Part shown: positions 34,095 through 43,024 of the stretch, in pieces
Position numbering within the stretch: the stretch's first letter is position 1
How the letters are laid out: every line of letters begins with the position of its first letter
Assembly (NCBI GenBank): GCA_963797015.1
Contig: CAWCNV010000003.1
Location: 744,001-808,000 of the forward strand
Length of the DNA stretch: 64,000 bases
DNA from: JBBPZA01 sp963797015
Lineage (GTDB): Bacteria > Actinomycetota > Thermoleophilia > Solirubrobacterales > Solirubrobacteraceae
Reading direction: 5' to 3'
Made by a program: the position numbers and the translations under genes
Notes under the pieces: model-generated
What the model was told of the DNA's origin: nothing
Databases searched by the model: none
What the model saw: the letters and a program-made list of their open reading frames with translations, nothing else

Positions 34095-36620
34095 TTGACC
34101 GTCGCACCGGTCCCGTATTCGCCGGGCGACGGGGATGCGGATCTCGTAGCGCGGACTCGCGCCGGGGACGACCGCGCCTTCGAGAAGCTCTACGTCCGCT
34201 ATCACGGGCGCATCGGCCACTACGTGGCCGCGCTGGTCGGCGACCACGGGCGCGCGGAGGACGTGACCCAGGAGGTCTTCCTCTCCGCGCTGCGCAGCAT
34301 GCGCTCGAGCGTGCGCCCGATCGCCTTCCGTCCCTGGATCTACGAGATCGCGCGCAACGCGTGCATCGACCAGCACCGGCGCTCGGCGCGCAGCGAGGAG
34401 CTGCAGGTCGACGCCGAGCAGGCGCTGGACGCCGCCGGCCCCGGCGCGCTGGCCGGCGCGCAGCCCGCGCCGCAGGAGACGCTCGAGGCCAAGGAGCAGC
34501 TACGCGACCTGTTCGGAGCGTTCGGCGACCTCTCGGAGACCCATCACCGGATCCTGGTCCTGCGAGAGCTCGAAGGCCTCTCCTACAACCAGATCGGCGA
34601 CCGCATGGGGCTCTCGCTCGCGGCCGTGGAGAGCACGCTGTTCCGGGCGCGCAAGCGGCTCAACGAGGAGTTCGACGAGCTCGAGACCGGGCGTCGTTGC
34701 GGGCGCATCGAGGGCATCATCGCCGCCGCCGTGCGCGGGCGCCTGAGCCCGCGCGACCGCCGGCGCCTGAGCCATCACCTCAGCGGCTGCGAGCGCTGCC
34801 GGCGCCAGGCGCGCCACGCGGGCCTGAGCCTTCCGCCGCGGACGTCGCTCGGGACCAAGATCGGCGCCCTGCTGCCGCTGCCCGCGTGGCTGCGCCTGCG
34901 GCGCTCGGGCGCCCCGGCCGCCGACGGCTCCGCCGCCCTGACCAACTGGACCTGGGCCGCGACGAGCGCCGCCGAGCCGCTGAGCTCGAACCTCGGCAAG
35001 GTGATCGCGGCTGCCGCGACACTCGCGGTGGCCGCCGCCGGCTCGAGTGTGGTGAGCAGCCCCGACCCGTCGAAGGCGGCGGGCGGCCCTTCGGGTGGCT
35101 CGGCCGGCGCACCGGGGTCGGCGCTCGTGCGCAGCGCACCGGGCGCGCCCGGTGCCGGCGGCTCGTCCGCCGCGCTCTTCGCCGCCGGCGGCGCGGGCGG
35201 CGGGCCCAACGGGTCATCGCCGTTCGTGCTCCCGGGCGGCTCGAGCGCGGGCGGCGGCGGCCTCGGCGGCGGCGGCGGTGCGGGCGGCGGCCTGCTCTCG
35301 CCGTTCCTGCCCGGCGGCGGCGGATCGTCCTCGTCGGGCTCGGCGGGCGGCGGCGGGCTGCTCGGGACGGGCGGCGGTCGCCTCGGCGCGCAGCTCGGCA
35401 GCACGGTGTCCAACGCGGGCGGCACCGTGGGCGGCAGCGTCTCGCAGGTCGGCAGCACGGTCTCCCAGGTGGGAGGGACGGTCTCCCAGACAGGGGGCGG
35501 CGTGTCCCAGCAGGCCGGCGGCACGGTGTCCCAGGTGGGCAACACGGTGTCCAAGGTCGGCGACAACGTCTCCAAGGTCGGGAACAACGTCTCGCAGGGC
35601 GGCGGGCGCGTCTCGCAGACCGTCGGCGGCGCGGTCTCGACCGCCGGCAGCACGGTCTCCCAGGTCGGCGGGACCGTCTCCCAGGTCGGCGGCACGGTCT
35701 CGCAGACCGGCGGCCAGGTCTCGCAGACGGTCGGCGGCACGGTCTCGAACCTCGGCGGCGCCGTCCGCCAGACCGGCAGCACCGTCGGCGCGACCACCCA
35801 GCGGCTGACGTCCACGGTGAGCGGCACCACCGACCGGCTGCGCTCGACGGTCAGCGGAGCGACGGCCACGACCCGCTCCGTGGTCGCCGGGACCACCACG
35901 CAGCTTCAGTCGACGGTGAGCGACACGACGAAGACGGTCAACTCGGCGGTGGCCGGGACGACCGAGCAGCTGCAGTCGACCGTGAGCGGCGCGACGAAGG
36001 CGGCCGGCTCGACGGTGGCGGCGACGACCGAGAAGGTCCAGGCGACGGCGAGCGGCGCGACGAAGGCGGCCGGCACGACGGTGGCGGCGACGACCAAGAA
36101 GGTCCAGTCGGCGGCGAGCGGCACGACGAAGGCGGCCGGCTCGACGGTGGCGGCGACGACCAAGAAGGTCCAGGCGACGGAGAGCGGCACCACGAAGGCG
36201 CTCGGCTCATCGGTGGCCGCGACGAACGAGCAGGTCGAATCGACGCTGAGCGGCGCGGCCGAGACGGCCGGCTCGACGGTGAGCGAGACGACCGACGCGG
36301 CGGGCTCCACCGTGAGCGAGACGACCGACGCGGCGGGCTCCGCGGTGAGCGAGACCACCGACGCGGCGAGCTCGACGGTCAGCGGCGCGACCGAGACAGC
36401 GGGCCCGACGGTGACCGGCGCGACGCAGACCGCGCCCTCGACGGTCAGCGACACCACGCAGCAGGCCACCTCCGCGGTAGCCGCCACGGCCCAGCAGACA
36501 ACCTCGGCGGTTGCCGCCACGACGCAGAAGACCACCTCGGCGGTCGGCGCCGCGACCGGGACCGTTCGCTCCGCCGTGGGCGGGCTGCTCAAGCGCAAGC
36601 CGGCCTCGACCGGCGGCTGA
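34095..36620 (+). CDS. ECF sigma factor with zinc finger, membrane-like segment and long repeat tail
   Basis: 841 residues from TTG 34095. Sigma region 2 (FEKLYVRYHGRIGHYVAALV ... RPWIYEIARNACIDQHRR) and region 4 (ETHHRILVLRELEGLSYNQI ... LAAVESTLFRARKRL) are in the first ~200 residues. Next comes an anti-sigma-like zinc element (RLSHHLSGCERCRRQARHAG, about 225-240), a hydrophobic stretch near 299-320 (KVIAAAATLAVAAAGSSVV), a Gly/Ser region and ~400 residues of TVSQVGG and TVAATTKKVQ units. Other reading frames over this region are also open because of the repeats. No separate anti-sigma gene is nearby; the zinc finger may provide that function in cis. The tail could lie outside the membrane. 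Confidence 0.85.
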   Translation: MTVAPVPYSPGDGDADLVARTRAGDDRAFEKLYVRYHGRIGHYVAALVGDHGRAEDVTQEVFLSALRSMRSSVRPIAFRPWIYEIARNACIDQHRRSARSEELQVDAEQALDAAGPGALAGAQPAPQETLEAKEQLRDLFGAFGDLSETHHRILVLRELEGLSYNQIGDRMGLSLAAVESTLFRARKRLNEEFDELETGRRCGRIEGIIAAAVRGRLSPRDRRRLSHHLSGCERCRRQARHAGLSLPPRTSLGTKIGALLPLPAWLRLRRSGAPAADGSAALTNWTWAATSAAEPLSSNLGKVIAAAATLAVAAAGSSVVSSPDPSKAAGGPSGGSAGAPGSALVRSAPGAPGAGGSSAALFAAGGAGGGPNGSSPFVLPGGSSAGGGGLGGGGGAGGGLLSPFLPGGGGSSSSGSAGGGGLLGTGGGRLGAQLGSTVSNAGGTVGGSVSQVGSTVSQVGGTVSQTGGGVSQQAGGTVSQVGNTVSKVGDNVSKVGNNVSQGGGRVSQTVGGAVSTAGSTVSQVGGTVSQVGGTVSQTGGQVSQTVGGTVSNLGGAVRQTGSTVGATTQRLTSTVSGTTDRLRSTVSGATATTRSVVAGTTTQLQSTVSDTTKTVNSAVAGTTEQLQSTVSGATKAAGSTVAATTEKVQATASGATKAAGTTVAATTKKVQSAASGTTKAAGSTVAATTKKVQATESGTTKALGSSVAATNEQVESTLSGAAETAGSTVSETTDAAGSTVSETTDAAGSAVSETTDAASSTVSGATETAGPTVTGATQTAPSTVSDTTQQATSAVAATAQQTTSAVAATTQKTTSAVGAATGTVRSAVGGLLKRKPASTGG
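35400..36560 (+). repeat. Degenerate repeat tract in the sigma-factor tail
   Basis: Two classes. 35400-35790: ~21-24-bp units of the type GGCACGGTCTCCCAGGTCGG encoding GGTVSQV/T. 35790-36560: ~33-45-bp units encoding TKAAGSTVAATTKKVQA-like and TVSETTDAAGS-like segments, including two adjacent near-identical 30-bp copies near 36280-36340. These are collagen-free, Ser/Thr-rich repeats likely to vary between strains. Confidence 0.8.
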
Positions 36621-36636
36621 GCCCGGAGGCGGGCGA

Positions 36637-36654
36637 GCGCGCGAGCTCGCGCGC
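36637..36654 (+). terminator. Perfect palindrome after the sigma gene
   Basis: GCGCGCGAGCTCGCGCGC is an 18-bp perfect palindrome 17 nt after the stop at 36620. There is no T tract, but the hairpin could slow or end transcription. TAGGCT (36658-36663) follows, 9 nt before the next TTG. Confidence 0.4.
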
Positions 36655-36672
36655 GGTTAGGCTGCGGCCGCC

Positions 36673-36918
36673 TTGAGCGACGCCGGCGAGCAGGAAGCCT
36701 TCCTCGAGTCCCTGATGGACACGAGCCTGTACTCGATGGGCGCGTACTTCTGCGACCGCCACCCCGAGCTGATCGAGGACGTGATCGAGCAGAGCGAGGA
36801 CATCGAGGCCCGCGGCCTGACCCGCTACGCGGACGAGGAGAAGCTCGAGCTCGAGACCGTCTTCCGCACGCTGGTCACGGGCCTCGCGGTCCGATACTTC
36901 AAGGCGATCACGGGTTGA
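36673..36918 (+). CDS. Small hypothetical protein
   Basis: 81 residues from TTG 36673 (ATG 36715 is a shorter alternative). Acidic, mostly helical (EAFLESLMDTSLYSMGAYF, EDVIEQSEDIEARGL). Not recognised. Coding use is normal for the window, and the gene lies between the sigma factor and tRNA-Pro. No SD; a TAGGCT -10-like box suggests a leaderless transcript. Confidence 0.55.
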   Translation: MSDAGEQEAFLESLMDTSLYSMGAYFCDRHPELIEDVIEQSEDIEARGLTRYADEEKLELETVFRTLVTGLAVRYFKAITG

Positions 36919-36965
36919 GCGCGGCCGGAGGCGCAGGCCCGCGCTTTGCCATACTGACCCCCTCT

Positions 36966-37039
36966 CGGGGCGTGGCGCAGCCTGGTAGCGCGCACCGTTC
37001 GGGTCGGTGAGGTCCCCGGTTCAAATCCGGGCGCCCCGA
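36966..37039 (+). tRNA. tRNA-Pro (anticodon CGG)
   Basis: Cloverleaf by eye: acceptor CGGGGCG/CGCCCCG, D arm GCGC-AGCCTGGTA-GCGC, anticodon stem CACCG/CGGTG with loop TTCGGGT (anticodon CGG, reads CCG), T arm CCCGG-TTCAAAT-CCGGG, discriminator A. CCA is not encoded. Reads the commonest Pro codon of this GC-rich genome. Confidence 0.95.
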
Positions 37040-37049
37040 TTGGCGGCCG

Positions 37050-37247
37050 CTACTCGTCAGCCGCTGTCAGCTTCACCACGTGCGCCGGGTTCAGCGCGAC
37101 GGTCTCGCCCGTCGCGGACTCCGTGAACCAGGCGAGTGCTCCGGCGCTGCTGCGGGTGGCGTCCTCTAGCTGCTTGGCGGCGATCTCGACCGAGGCGTCG
37201 ACCTCGAGCGCCTCGCCCGTCACAAGCAGCAGTCTGGTGCCGGCCAC
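37050..37247 (-). CDS. Small hypothetical protein
   Basis: 65 residues from a GTG at 37247. Sequence LLLVTGEALEVDASVEIAAK ... ATGETVALNPAHVVKLTA reads like a small beta-rich domain. Family not recognised. It lies between tRNA-Pro and a membrane-protein gene on the same strand. Confidence 0.5.
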   Translation of the reverse strand: MAGTRLLLVTGEALEVDASVEIAAKQLEDATRSSAGALAWFTESATGETVALNPAHVVKLTAADE

Positions 37248-37256
37248 CGGCTCGGG

Positions 37257-38342
37257 CTACGCGGCGGCCAAGCCGAGGACACGGGTGATCTGGAGGTGCG
37301 TCAAGCCGCCGAAGTAGGAGCGCTCGACCGAGCGGCGGCGCTGAAGCGGCAGCGCCGCCAGCGCGGCCCACGAGCCGGCCGCCGGCCTGCGCAGCCAGCG
37401 GTGGCGGCCACGGAGCCGCAGGGCGAGCACGCCGAGACGGCGATCGCCGACGGCGGTGTCGAAGACCGCCCAGCTTGCGAAGCACAGTGAACCGAGAGTT
37501 CCCGTGGCGGTGAGCAGGACCCCGGCCGCCGCGGCCAGGGAGACGCCTTGAGGCCCGAGGATCAGCACGCTCGCGGCCGCGCCGGTGCTGAGCCCGAAGG
37601 GCAGCTGCCCGAGCGACACGACCGCGATCAGGACCGCGATCGCATCGAACAGCGACGCGTCGAAGCCCACGGCGTGGAGCACCAGCCAGTTGCGCAGGAT
37701 CTGCGCGAAGACGGCGACGAGCACGAAGCCGACCAGGCGCGTACGTCCGCGCAGGCTGCGCATCACCGCGAGGCCGTCATGGAGCCAGCGCGCGCGGGTG
37801 CTGCCCAGCTTTCGCAGCGTGACGGTCGCTGCGGCTACGACGGCCAAGGCCGCGAACGGCAGCCACCACGGGAGGCCGAGCGGCACGACGAGCGTGAACG
37901 ATGTGGCCGCCGCTAGCGTCGCTTCGACGGCGAGGATCGGAAGCTCGGAGGCGATGAGCGTCGACACGCGCGGACTGCACTCGGGGCTGGACCGGCGCAG
38001 CGCCGCGATGCGGGTGGCGGTGCCGAGCTGGGAGCTGAGCACCGTGGCCAGGCCGCCGAGGCCAGACGCCCGGTACAGGCGCCGGCGGTCCATCGTGCCG
38101 CCGGATGCCTTGACGCTCGCGTTCCACGCCTCGCTGCGGCTGACCAGCGCGAGGACCTGGAGCCCCACGACGAGCGCGATCACGGTGACCGGTGCGGCCG
38201 TGATGCCGGTCGAGAGCTCGTCCCACTTCGAGACGAGCACTACTACGAGCGCGGCGCTGGCCGCCAGCGAGACGGCGAGCGTGCCCCACCCGCGGTGACT
38301 TCGCCAGTGCCTCGCGATCCCGGAGGCCGGTCCCCGGAGCAT
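37257..38342 (-). CDS. Lysylphosphatidylglycerol synthase-type membrane protein
   Basis: 361 residues with 7-8 hydrophobic segments, similar in layout to the membrane part of MprF and the UPF0104 flippase-like family (conserved SQLGTATRIAALRR and GQLPFGLSTGAAASVL regions). There is no synthetase domain, so aminoacyl-lipid synthesis is not implied. A role in lipid or glycoconjugate transport is likely but unproven. Confidence 0.65.
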   Translation of the reverse strand: MLRGPASGIARHWRSHRGWGTLAVSLAASAALVVVLVSKWDELSTGITAAPVTVIALVVGLQVLALVSRSEAWNASVKASGGTMDRRRLYRASGLGGLATVLSSQLGTATRIAALRRSSPECSPRVSTLIASELPILAVEATLAAATSFTLVVPLGLPWWLPFAALAVVAAATVTLRKLGSTRARWLHDGLAVMRSLRGRTRLVGFVLVAVFAQILRNWLVLHAVGFDASLFDAIAVLIAVVSLGQLPFGLSTGAAASVLILGPQGVSLAAAAGVLLTATGTLGSLCFASWAVFDTAVGDRRLGVLALRLRGRHRWLRRPAAGSWAALAALPLQRRRSVERSYFGGLTHLQITRVLGLAAA

Positions 38343-38350
38343 GTGGTGGG

Positions 38351-38578
38351 CTAACTACCCACGCGGCGCCGCTCGCGACCTTCGATTTCGGCCCTCTCGC
38401 GCAGCTCGGCGCTGCGGGCCTCGGCGAGGCGCCGATCCTCGGCGGCCGCTCTCAACTCCTTGCCCGCCTTGCGCGCCTGGTCGTTGCGCGCCTCGACGGC
38501 CGCCTTCGCGGCCTTCCACGCAGCCTCGCCACTTACCACGCGAGGCGCCTGCTCGCGCTTGTCCGGAAGCTCGCTCAT
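38351..38578 (-). CDS. Small charged coiled-coil protein
   Basis: 75 residues, ATG 38578 to TAG. Nearly all helix-forming and charged (AWKAAKAAVEARNDQARKAG, AELRERAEIEGRERRR). No recognisable family. Precedes the 37257-38342 gene on the same strand by 8 nt and may be cotranscribed. Confidence 0.5.
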   Translation of the reverse strand: MSELPDKREQAPRVVSGEAAWKAAKAAVEARNDQARKAGKELRAAAEDRRLAEARSAELRERAEIEGRERRRVGS

Positions 38579-38682
38579 CGTCGCTCCTAGCTCGCTCCCG
38601 AAGTTCGATGTCCACGGGAGGATGCAGGGAGCTCAGGCATCCGGCAGTGGGGCCGGTCTGCCCATAACAGTAGCGCTCCGCC

Positions 38683-38737
38683 CCCACGGCTCCCCGGTCG
38701 CGCGGCGCCGCTGGCGGCGTCCGTGGGCGTGACCGGG
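38683..38737 (+). promoter_or_regulatory. Interleaved inverted repeats upstream of hypC
   Basis: CCCACGG (38683-38689) pairs with CCGTGGG (38721-38727), and CCCGGTC (38693-38699) pairs with GACCGGG (38731-38737). Both stems are perfect 7-bp and cross each other, so they would form a pseudoknot or two mutually exclusive hairpins. Located 74 nt before hypC, in the 232-bp gap that must hold the hydrogenase-operon promoter. Confidence 0.35.
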
Positions 38738-38810
38738 AGGCCCGTTCCACTTTGCGATCGAACTGTGGTATCCATTGCGAGAAGAAGCTCTCCGGGGAGG
38801 GAGACAGAGG

Positions 38811-39083
38811 ATGTGCTTGGCCATACCGGGCCAGATCGTCGACTTCGTCGACGAACCGAACCGCCTCGCGAAGGTGGACGTCGCGGGTGTTCGCCGGACG
38901 GTCAACGTGGGTCTCCTCGACTCCGAGGGCGTGGGGCCCGGCGACTGGGTGCTGATTCACGTCGGCTTCGCGATCTCGAAGGTCGACGAGGAGGAGGCGA
39001 TCGCCACGCGGCGCCTGCTCGAGCACATGGGCGCGGAGTACGAGCAGGAGCTGGAGGAGCTGAAGGCGAGCGCCATCGAATGA
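38811..39083 (+). CDS. hypC: Hydrogenase maturation chaperone HypC
   Basis: 90 residues from ATG 38811 (a longer frame from 38775 would be unusual; MCLAIPGQI is the invariant HypC start whose Cys2 carries the Fe(CN)2CO precursor). Works with HypD in iron-centre assembly of [NiFe] hydrogenase. First gene of the hydrogenase island; a possible promoter TTCCAC-N18-TATCCA lies about 40-65 nt upstream. Confidence 0.95.
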   Translation: MCLAIPGQIVDFVDEPNRLAKVDVAGVRRTVNVGLLDSEGVGPGDWVLIHVGFAISKVDEEEAIATRRLLEHMGAEYEQELEELKASAIE

Positions 39084-39090
39084 GGCGTAT

Positions 39091-39342
39091 GTGACCGTGG
39101 AGCGCACGGAGCCGCTCGAGCCCTGCCATCCGGAGCGCGGATGCATCACCTGCGGGGACGAGGGTATTCCAGTGCGCGTGCTGCGCATCGACGAGGAGCG
39201 CGGGCTCGCCCTGTGCGCCGACCGTGACGGCGCGAGGACCACCGTCGAGATCGCGCTGGTCGAGCCGGTGCAGGCCGGCGACACGCTGCTCGTCCACGCC
39301 GGCGTTGCGCTCGCCGGGCTCGGCGAGGAGGCGCTCGCGTGA
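39091..39342 (+). CDS. HypC/HupF-like second chaperone
   Basis: 83 residues from GTG 39091. C-terminal half is HypC-like beta barrel (VRVLRIDEERGLALCADRDG ... GDTLLVHAGVALAGL), but the N terminus has a Cys cluster CHPERGCITCGDEGIP in place of MCLxIP. Similar HupF-type proteins accompany actinobacterial hydrogenases. Likely a dedicated scaffold for the HhyL subunit. GTGA overlap with hypD. Confidence 0.8.
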   Translation: MTVERTEPLEPCHPERGCITCGDEGIPVRVLRIDEERGLALCADRDGARTTVEIALVEPVQAGDTLLVHAGVALAGLGEEALA

Positions 39343-40460
39343 GCCTCAAGTACGTCGACGAGTTCCGCGACGCGGAGCTCGGTCGCGCGGTCGCCGGAGA
39401 GATCCTCGCGACGGTCGAGCCCGGTCGCCACTACAAGGTCATGGAGGTGTGCGGCGGCCACACCCACTCGATCTACAAGTACGGGGTCGACGACCTCCTG
39501 CCGGCCAACGTCGAGCTCGTCCACGGCCCTGGATGCCCCGTGTGCGTGATCCCCATGGGGCGCGTCGACGACGGGATCGCGCTGGCCCATGAGCCCGGCG
39601 TGATCTTCACCTGCTTCGGCGACATGCTGCGCGTGCCCGGCTCGGAGAAGACGTTGCTCGACGCCAAGGCCGAGGGCGCCGACGTGCGCATGGTGTACTC
39701 GCCGCTCGACGCGCTGCGGATCGCCAAGCAGAACCCCGACCGCGAGGTGATCTTCTTCGCGATCGGGTTCGAGACGACGGCACCGTCGACCGCGCTCACG
39801 CTCAAGCGCGCGCGGGTGGAGGGCGTCGCGAACTTCTCGTGCATGTGCAACCACGTCACGATCGTGCCGCCGCTGCGCGCGTTGCTCGACTCGCCCGACC
39901 TGCGCCTCGACGGCTTCATCGGGCCCGGGCACGTTTCGACCGTGGTCGGCGCGCGGCCGTTCGCGTTCATCCCGGCCGACTACGGCAAGCCGGTGGTGAT
40001 CGCAGGCTTCGAGCCGCTCGACCTCCTGCAGGCGATCCACATGATCCTGCGCCAGCTCGTCGACGGCCGCCACGAGGTGGAGAACCAGTACAAGCGCGTC
40101 GTGCCGTGGGAGGGCAACCTGCGCGCGCTCGAGGTCATGGCCGAGGTCTTCGAGCTCCGCCCGCACTTCGAGTGGCGCGGGCTCGGCTTCATCTCCCAGA
40201 GCGCGCTCAAGCTCTCAGACGCCTACGCCGAGCTCGACGCGGAACGCCGCTACAGCGTGCCCGGCGTGCGCGTGGCCGATCCCAAGGCGTGCCAGTGCGG
40301 CGAGGTGCTCAAGGGCGTGATCAAGCCCTGGGAATGCAAGGTGTTCGGGACCGCCTGCACGCCCGAGCACGCGATCGGCACCTGCATGGTGTCCCCGGAG
40401 GGCGCGTGCGCCGCCTACTACAACTACGGCCGCTTCGCGCGCGAGAGGGAAGTCGTCTGA
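39339..40460 (+). CDS. hypD: Hydrogenase maturation protein HypD
   Basis: 373 residues. [4Fe-4S] protein where the Fe(CN)2CO unit is built with HypC. MEVCGGHTHSIYKYGVDDLL and the GPGCPVCVIP loop, IGFETTAPSTA, and C-terminal Cys residues (ACQCGEVLKG, ECKVFGTAC) are all present. GTG start overlaps the HupF-like gene; TGATG with hypE. Confidence 0.97.
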   Translation: MSLKYVDEFRDAELGRAVAGEILATVEPGRHYKVMEVCGGHTHSIYKYGVDDLLPANVELVHGPGCPVCVIPMGRVDDGIALAHEPGVIFTCFGDMLRVPGSEKTLLDAKAEGADVRMVYSPLDALRIAKQNPDREVIFFAIGFETTAPSTALTLKRARVEGVANFSCMCNHVTIVPPLRALLDSPDLRLDGFIGPGHVSTVVGARPFAFIPADYGKPVVIAGFEPLDLLQAIHMILRQLVDGRHEVENQYKRVVPWEGNLRALEVMAEVFELRPHFEWRGLGFISQSALKLSDAYAELDAERRYSVPGVRVADPKACQCGEVLKGVIKPWECKVFGTACTPEHAIGTCMVSPEGACAAYYNYGRFAREREVV

Positions 40461-41578
40461 TGCCCGGCGCTCCTCCCTCACAGCGCGAGGAGCGCATCCT
40501 CGGGATCATCGAGACCGCCCGCGCCAAGCGCGCGCGCTTCAAGGAAGCGCAGATCACGATGGCCCACGGAGCCGGGGGCAAGGCCACGCAGACGCTCATC
40601 GAGGGGCTGCTCGTGCCGGCCTTCGCGGGAGCGGGGACGCGGGAGGGGGCGGGCCCGGGCGCGCTGGCGGCGATGGCCGACGCGGGCACGGTCGCGATCG
40701 ACGGGCTCGACCTGGCGCTCACGACCGACAGCTTCGTGGTCAAGCCGATCCGCTTTCCCGGCGGATCGATCGGCGAGCTGGCGGTCAACGGGACGGTCAA
40801 CGACCTCGCGGTGTCGGGTGCGCGACCGCTCGCGCTCAGCCTCTCGCTGATCCTCGAGGAGGGACTGGACGCCGACGTGCTGCGGGCCGAGGTGGAGGCG
40901 ATCGCCGACGCGGCCGCCGCCGCCGACGTGGAGGTCGTGGCCGGCGACACCAAGGTCGTCGAACGCGGCCACTGCGATTCGATGTATGTCTGCACCACCG
41001 GCGTGGGCCGCGTCGACGCGCGCGCGCAGCTCTCGCCGGCGGCGCTCGCGCCGGGCGACCGCATCCTCGTCTCGGGCCCGATCGGCGAGCACGGCACGGC
41101 GATCATGCTCTCCCGTGGCGAGTTCGACCTCGACGCCGACGTCGAGTCCGACACGTGCTCGCTGTGGCCCGCGGTCGACGCGCTGCTCGACGCGGCGGGA
41201 GCCGACCTGCACTGCATGCGCGACGCGACCCGCGGCGGCGTGGCGTCGGTGCTCAACGAGCTCGCGCGCGCGTCGGAGGTGGCGATGATCGTGCGCGAGG
41301 GCGACGTGCCGGTGCCGCCGGCGGTCGCGGGCGCGGCCGAGCTGCTCGGGATCGACCCGATGTACGTCGCCAACGAGGGCAAGCTGGTCGCCTTCGTCGC
41401 GCCCGAGCGTGCCGACCGGGCGCTCGCCGCGCTGCGCTCGGTACCGGGCTGCGAGCAGGCGGCGGAGATCGGCGAGGTCAGAACCGAGCCGCCGGGGATG
41501 GTGCTGGTCGCGACGGCGTTCGGCGGCAAGCGCGTGATGGATCAGCTCGTCGGCGACCCGCTGCCGAGGATCTGCTGA
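40460..41578 (+). CDS. hypE: Hydrogenase maturation protein HypE
   Basis: 372 residues; PurM-like. HypE receives carbamoyl from HypF at its C-terminal Cys, dehydrates it to the cyanide ligand and passes it to HypC/D. Motifs MAHGAGGKATQTLIEGLL, NGTVNDLAVSGA, VAGDTKVVERG and the terminal PRIC with the catalytic Cys are visible. About 35 extra residues precede the core. TGATG overlaps at both ends. Confidence 0.97.
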   Translation: MPGAPPSQREERILGIIETARAKRARFKEAQITMAHGAGGKATQTLIEGLLVPAFAGAGTREGAGPGALAAMADAGTVAIDGLDLALTTDSFVVKPIRFPGGSIGELAVNGTVNDLAVSGARPLALSLSLILEEGLDADVLRAEVEAIADAAAAADVEVVAGDTKVVERGHCDSMYVCTTGVGRVDARAQLSPAALAPGDRILVSGPIGEHGTAIMLSRGEFDLDADVESDTCSLWPAVDALLDAAGADLHCMRDATRGGVASVLNELARASEVAMIVREGDVPVPPAVAGAAELLGIDPMYVANEGKLVAFVAPERADRALAALRSVPGCEQAAEIGEVRTEPPGMVLVATAFGGKRVMDQLVGDPLPRIC

Positions 41579-41944
41579 TGCACGAGCTCTCGATCGCCCA
41601 GGCCCTGATGACCATCGTCGAGGGCCATGCACGCGGGCGCCGTGTCACGGCGGTGGAGGTGAAGGTGGGCCACCTGCGCCAGGTGGTCCCGTCGGCGCTC
41701 GAGTTCGCGTTCGAGCTCGTGGCGGAGGGTACGCCGGCGCAGGGCGCGCGTCTGGCGCTCGATGAGGTGCCGGCGGCCGGGCGCTGTCGCGATTGCGGTG
41801 CGCGGACCGATTTCGAGGGCTTTCCGCTGGCGTGTGGCGCATGCGGAAGCTCGAGAGTGGAGATAACCCACGGCGAGGAGTTGCTGGTGGAGGCGTTGGA
41901 GCTGGAGGAGGAGTCGGCGTTGGCGACGAGTGGAGGGAGCACCC

Positions 41945-41958
<14 letters not shown>
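41578..41958 (+). CDS. hypA: Hydrogenase nickel metallochaperone HypA
   Basis: 126 residues; MHELSIAQALM with His2 as Ni ligand and the zinc site CRDCGARTDF...CGACGSS. Delivers Ni to the large subunit together with HypB. C-terminal acidic tail. The 3' end overlaps hhyS by 14 nt. Confidence 0.95.
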
Positions 41959-42994
<1,036 letters not shown>

Positions 42995-43024
42995 ACCGAG
43001 ACTCGGCGAGAGGAGAACGCGCAC

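Noticed and set aside
35400..36560. Possible CRISPR array because of many spaced repeats
   Set aside because: Units are in-frame, variable in length, without unique spacers, and continue the sigma-factor coding sequence.
37257..38342. MprF aminoacyl-phosphatidylglycerol synthase
   Set aside because: Only the membrane part is present, without the synthetase domain.
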